A stretch of 7,279 nucleotides of DNA from Desulfuromonadaceae bacterium (GTDB lineage Bacteria; Desulfobacterota; Desulfuromonadia; Desulfuromonadales; Geopsychrobacteraceae). The notes below the pieces were generated by a model. It ran no database searches. It saw only the letters and a list, made by a program, of their open reading frames with translations, and was not told where the DNA came from. A program made the translations under genes and the position numbers. Location: NCBI GenBank assembly GCA_013138655.1, contig WTCI01000024.1, forward strand, positions 1 through 7,279, in the 5' to 3' direction. Positions 5,028 to 7,279 of the stretch are shown one piece after another (position 1 is the first letter of the stretch; every line of letters begins with the position of its first letter).

Positions 5028-6098
5028 ATGGCAAAAATCGATGCACTGTTCAAAATGATGCAACAGCAGGGAGCCAGCGATCTGCATATTTCCAGCGGGG
5101 CACCGCCAATTTTTCGCCTGCATGGCGAGATGGTCCGGATCAAGTCTCCCGATCTGACCAATGAGCAGGCAAAGGCGTTGCTTCTTGAAATCCTCGATGA
5201 TGAGCAAAAGCAGACCTTCGAAGAGACACGTGATCTTGATTTTGCTTATGCGATCCCCGGCCTGGCACGTTTTCGCGGCAATATCCTTGATACCCATCGG
5301 GGCATCGCTGCGGTTTTTCGGCTTATTCCGAGTACGATTCTCACCGCCGAGCAGTTGAATCTGCCGGAAGGGGTGCTTAAAATGACCCGTTTCAAAAAGG
5401 GGTTGGTGCTGGTCACCGGGCCGACCGGCAGCGGAAAATCGACCACCCTGGCGGCGATGATCGACCTGATCAACAGGACCCGTAAAGAGCATATCCTGAC
5501 CCTGGAAGATCCCCTTGAGTTTATCCATGAAAATAAACTGTCATTGATCAACCAGCGGCAAATCGGGACTCACAGTATGTCGTTTTCCAGCGCCTTGAAG
5601 GCGGCGTTGCGAGAGGACCCCGATATTATCCTGGTTGGTGAGATGCGCGACCTGGAAACCATCGAGCTGGCAATGAGTGCCGCGGAAACCGGACATCTGG
5701 TGTTCGGTACCCTGCACACCAATTCGGCGCCGAAGACCATCGATCGGATTATCGATGTTTTTCCGACCGATGCCCAGGAGCAGATTCGCTCCATGCTCGG
5801 CGAAAGTCTCAAGGGGGTGGTCTGCCAACAGCTGCTCAAAACCGCTGACGGCAAGGGGCGGGTGGCAGCGCTGGAGATTATGCTCGGCAATGCGGCGATC
5901 GGTAATCTGATCCGCGAAGGGAAGACTTTCCAGATTCCTTCCATTATCCAGACGGCCCGCGGGGAGGGGATGCAGTTGATGGATAGCCACCTGATGAACT
6001 TGCTGGATGAGGGTAAGGTGACTGCTGAAGAGGTGTATCGTTGTGCTGCGGATAAACGTCAATTTGAAGCACGATTGCCGAAAGAGGCAGAAACATAA
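5028..6098 (+). CDS. pilT: PilT-type twitching motility ATPase (type IV pilus retraction)
   Basis: A 356-residue hexameric secretion-superfamily ATPase acting at the inner-membrane base of the type IV pilus, where ATP hydrolysis drives pilin disassembly and retraction. Residues 1-100 are the N-terminal PAS-like domain (ASDLHISSGAPPIFRLHGE at 16-34). The RecA-like core has Walker A GPTGSGKST (131-139), the Asp box TLEDPLEF (158-165), Walker B DIILVGEMRD with catalytic Glu205 (199-208), and the His box TGHLVFGTLHT (221-231). The C-terminal helix that carries AIRNLIRE in PilT reads AIGNLIRE (290-297), with Gly in place of Arg. Length and lack of a long N-terminal domain distinguish it from PilB. 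ATG 5028 has GGGGAG seven bases upstream and starts at the usual family N-terminus; an upstream TTG at 5007 is less likely. No other pilus genes are in the window. Members of this group often have several pilT paralogues, so this may be an accessory copy. Confidence 0.93.
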   Translation: MAKIDALFKMMQQQGASDLHISSGAPPIFRLHGEMVRIKSPDLTNEQAKALLLEILDDEQKQTFEETRDLDFAYAIPGLARFRGNILDTHRGIAAVFRLIPSTILTAEQLNLPEGVLKMTRFKKGLVLVTGPTGSGKSTTLAAMIDLINRTRKEHILTLEDPLEFIHENKLSLINQRQIGTHSMSFSSALKAALREDPDIILVGEMRDLETIELAMSAAETGHLVFGTLHTNSAPKTIDRIIDVFPTDAQEQIRSMLGESLKGVVCQQLLKTADGKGRVAALEIMLGNAAIGNLIREGKTFQIPSIIQTARGEGMQLMDSHLMNLLDEGKVTAEEVYRCAADKRQFEARLPKEAET

Positions 6099-6126
6099 TC
6101 GACGTTGTCACTTAAGCTGGTGTCCC

Positions 6127-7092
6127 GTGCGTGATTCCTTTGCCAGAAAAATTGATTATCTGCGCATCTCAGTAACCGATCGCTGCAATTTGCGCTGTCG
6201 CTACTGTATGCCGGAAGAGGGGGTTCCTGCGCTCCGCCACCGGGATATCCTCAGTTATGAAGAGTTGTTGCGGGTGGCCCGGGTGGCTGTCGATGCCGGT
6301 GTGCACAAAATACGGATCACTGGCGGGGAACCTCTGGTTCGCAAGGGAATTGTCGATTTTATCGCCAGCCTTGCCCGGCTTCCCCGGGCCCCGGAAATTA
6401 CCCTGACAACCAATGGCTTGCTGTTGGCTGAACAGGCTGTCTCCCTGAAAGAGGCTGGTCTGTCGCGGATCAATGTCAGCCTTGACAGCCTTGATGCCGC
6501 GCGTTATCGGCAGGTGACCCGTCGAGACGGACTGGCTCAAGTTCTGGAGGGGCTGGAGGCCGCTGTTGCCGTCGGTTTGGCACCCTTGAAAATCAACATG
6601 GTGCCGATTCTGGGGGTCAACGAGGATGAGATCGCAGCCTTCGGGAGATTGACCATCGAACGCCCCTGGCAGGTTCGCTTCATCGAGTTTATGCCGATCA
6701 GTTCCGATCTCGACTATTCTCCCGGCCAGCTGTATTCCGCGGCACGTATCAAGGCCGATCTGCAACAATTAGCTCCGTTGCAAAAGGTGCCGCAAAAAGG
6801 GATTCTCGGCCCGGCACGGATTTACCGATTGCAGGGAGCGGTCGGCACGCTGGGAATTATTTCGGCGGTGACGGAATCATTCTGTCGCGAATGTAACCGC
6901 TTGCGTTTAACCGCCGATGGCCAGTTGCGCCCCTGCCTTTTATCGCAAAATGAAATCGACTTGCGCACACTTTTACGTGCCGGGATCGATGATAACATCT
7001 TGGTGGAGCTGTTGCAGACATCAGTGACGGCCAAACCGGAAAGACATTGTGGCGGCATCGGGCAACGGCGAATGCAAGAGATTGGTGGGTAA
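6127..7092 (+). CDS. moaA: GTP 3',8-cyclase MoaA (molybdenum cofactor biosynthesis)
   Basis: A 321-residue radical-SAM enzyme that converts GTP to 3',8-cyclo-7,8-dihydro-GTP, which MoaC turns into cyclic pyranopterin monophosphate, the first steps of molybdenum cofactor synthesis in the cytoplasm. The N-terminal cluster that binds SAM is C20-x3-C24-x2-C27 in DRCNLRCRYCMP, with GGEPL at 66-70. The C-terminal substrate-binding [4Fe-4S] cluster has Cys253, Cys256 and Cys270 (CREC, then x13, then C), with the NRLRLTADG segment whose arginines bind GTP. The conserved double-glycine end (MQEIGG) is present, so the protein is complete. Start: GTG at 6127, giving VRDSFARKIDYLRISVTDRC, matches the family N-terminus. 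It has no strong ribosome site; a TTG at 6043 would overlap pilT and add 28 non-homologous residues. The 28-bp gap after pilT suggests co-transcription and perhaps translational coupling. Confidence 0.94.
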   Translation: MRDSFARKIDYLRISVTDRCNLRCRYCMPEEGVPALRHRDILSYEELLRVARVAVDAGVHKIRITGGEPLVRKGIVDFIASLARLPRAPEITLTTNGLLLAEQAVSLKEAGLSRINVSLDSLDAARYRQVTRRDGLAQVLEGLEAAVAVGLAPLKINMVPILGVNEDEIAAFGRLTIERPWQVRFIEFMPISSDLDYSPGQLYSAARIKADLQQLAPLQKVPQKGILGPARIYRLQGAVGTLGIISAVTESFCRECNRLRLTADGQLRPCLLSQNEIDLRTLLRAGIDDNILVELLQTSVTAKPERHCGGIGQRRMQEIGG

Positions 7093-7145
7093 AAACAACC
7101 GGGGAGTTGATGGATGATTGCTCGTTGTCGTTTGAAACACAAGGC

Positions 7146-7175
7146 TTGGAAAATGTGCAGCTTATCGTGTAGATT
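7146..7175 (+). promoter_or_regulatory. Weak sigma-70-like promoter candidate for the last gene
   Basis: TTGGAA (7146-7151) and TAGATT (7170-7175) with an 18-base spacer, each 4 of 6 to consensus, about 40 bp before ATG 7216. Weak, and offered only because the 123-bp gap after moaA would fit a separate promoter. No terminator was found after moaA. Confidence 0.25.
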
Positions 7176-7215
7176 GTTCCTGAAGTGCAAATCTCTTCTT
7201 GTTTTGTAGGTAGCC

Positions 7216-7279
7216 ATGCAAACATCTCTGATCAGTGTTGTGTATCTTGATGGGACCGAAGGTGCAGTCAGTAATGATG
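7216..7279 (+). CDS. Start of an unidentified gene (3' end beyond the window)
   Basis: ATG at 7216 opens a frame that runs without a stop to the window end (21 codons), reading MQTSLISVVYLDGTEGAVSN and continuing. The ribosome site is weak (AGGTAG at 7208-7213, two bases from ATG), so the start is uncertain. The VVYLDGTEGAV beginning resembles small conserved hypothetical proteins of Geobacter-type genomes, from memory only. No function can be given from this much sequence. Confidence 0.5.
   Translation, partial: MQTSLISVVYLDGTEGAVSND

Noticed and set aside
4590..5528. 312-codon open frame on the minus strand
   Set aside because: Most of it is antisense to the clear PilT N-terminal half, the rest crosses intergenic repeats, and the product has no coherent domain or ribosome site.
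6169..6768. 199-codon minus-strand frame
   Set aside because: Fully antisense to moaA, whose plus-strand protein is unmistakable.
7093..7215. Terminator or riboswitch such as a molybdenum cofactor aptamer around moaA
   Set aside because: No hairpin with T-tract after moaA, and the 28-bp gap before moaA is too short for a moco riboswitch.

Overview
The window looks like chromosome from a deltaproteobacterium of the Desulfuromonadia type (Desulfuromonas, Geobacter or Pelobacter relatives). This is inferred from the gene styles: an HD-GYP protein with a non-receiver N-terminal domain, an SSB with a very long Gly/Gln-rich linker, a PilT ATPase next to moaA, and a receiver-domain remnant of the kind found at the end of hybrid sensor kinases in that group. 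No rRNA or tRNA is present to fix the taxonomy.

Layout. (1) 3-1151 (+): the 3' part of an HD-GYP gene whose start lies before the window. (2) 1224-1787 (-): a small HEAT-repeat protein, convergent with the HD-GYP gene, with a plausible terminator between them. (3) 1948-2505 (-): ssb, with a recognisable sigma-70-like promoter and strong ribosome site upstream and a good intrinsic terminator downstream. (4) About 2506-4410: an A+T-rich, decayed stretch carrying an intact IS30-family insertion sequence (about 3083-4157). It is flanked by an unrecognised minus-strand coding-like scrap on the left and the C-terminal half of a response-regulator receiver domain on the right. (5) About 4410-5027: a repeat-rich spacer with several different palindromic or tandem repeats and one 52-codon ORF with a strong Shine-Dalgarno site. 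(6) 5028-6098 (+): a PilT-type twitching ATPase, followed 28 bp later by moaA (6127-7092, +), the radical-SAM enzyme that begins molybdenum cofactor synthesis. (7) From 7216 (+): the first 21 codons of another gene that leaves the window.

How they work together: ssb, pilT and moaA are housekeeping or motility genes with no evident shared pathway; pilT and moaA may simply be co-transcribed. The middle of the window is an accessory scar where transposition and decay have removed older genes, including most of a two-component signalling protein. I do not see a convincing new multi-gene system. The most unusual points are the flanks of the IS30 copy, the mixed repeat cluster with its small ORF before pilT, and sequence changes in normally conserved motifs of the HD-GYP protein and PilT.
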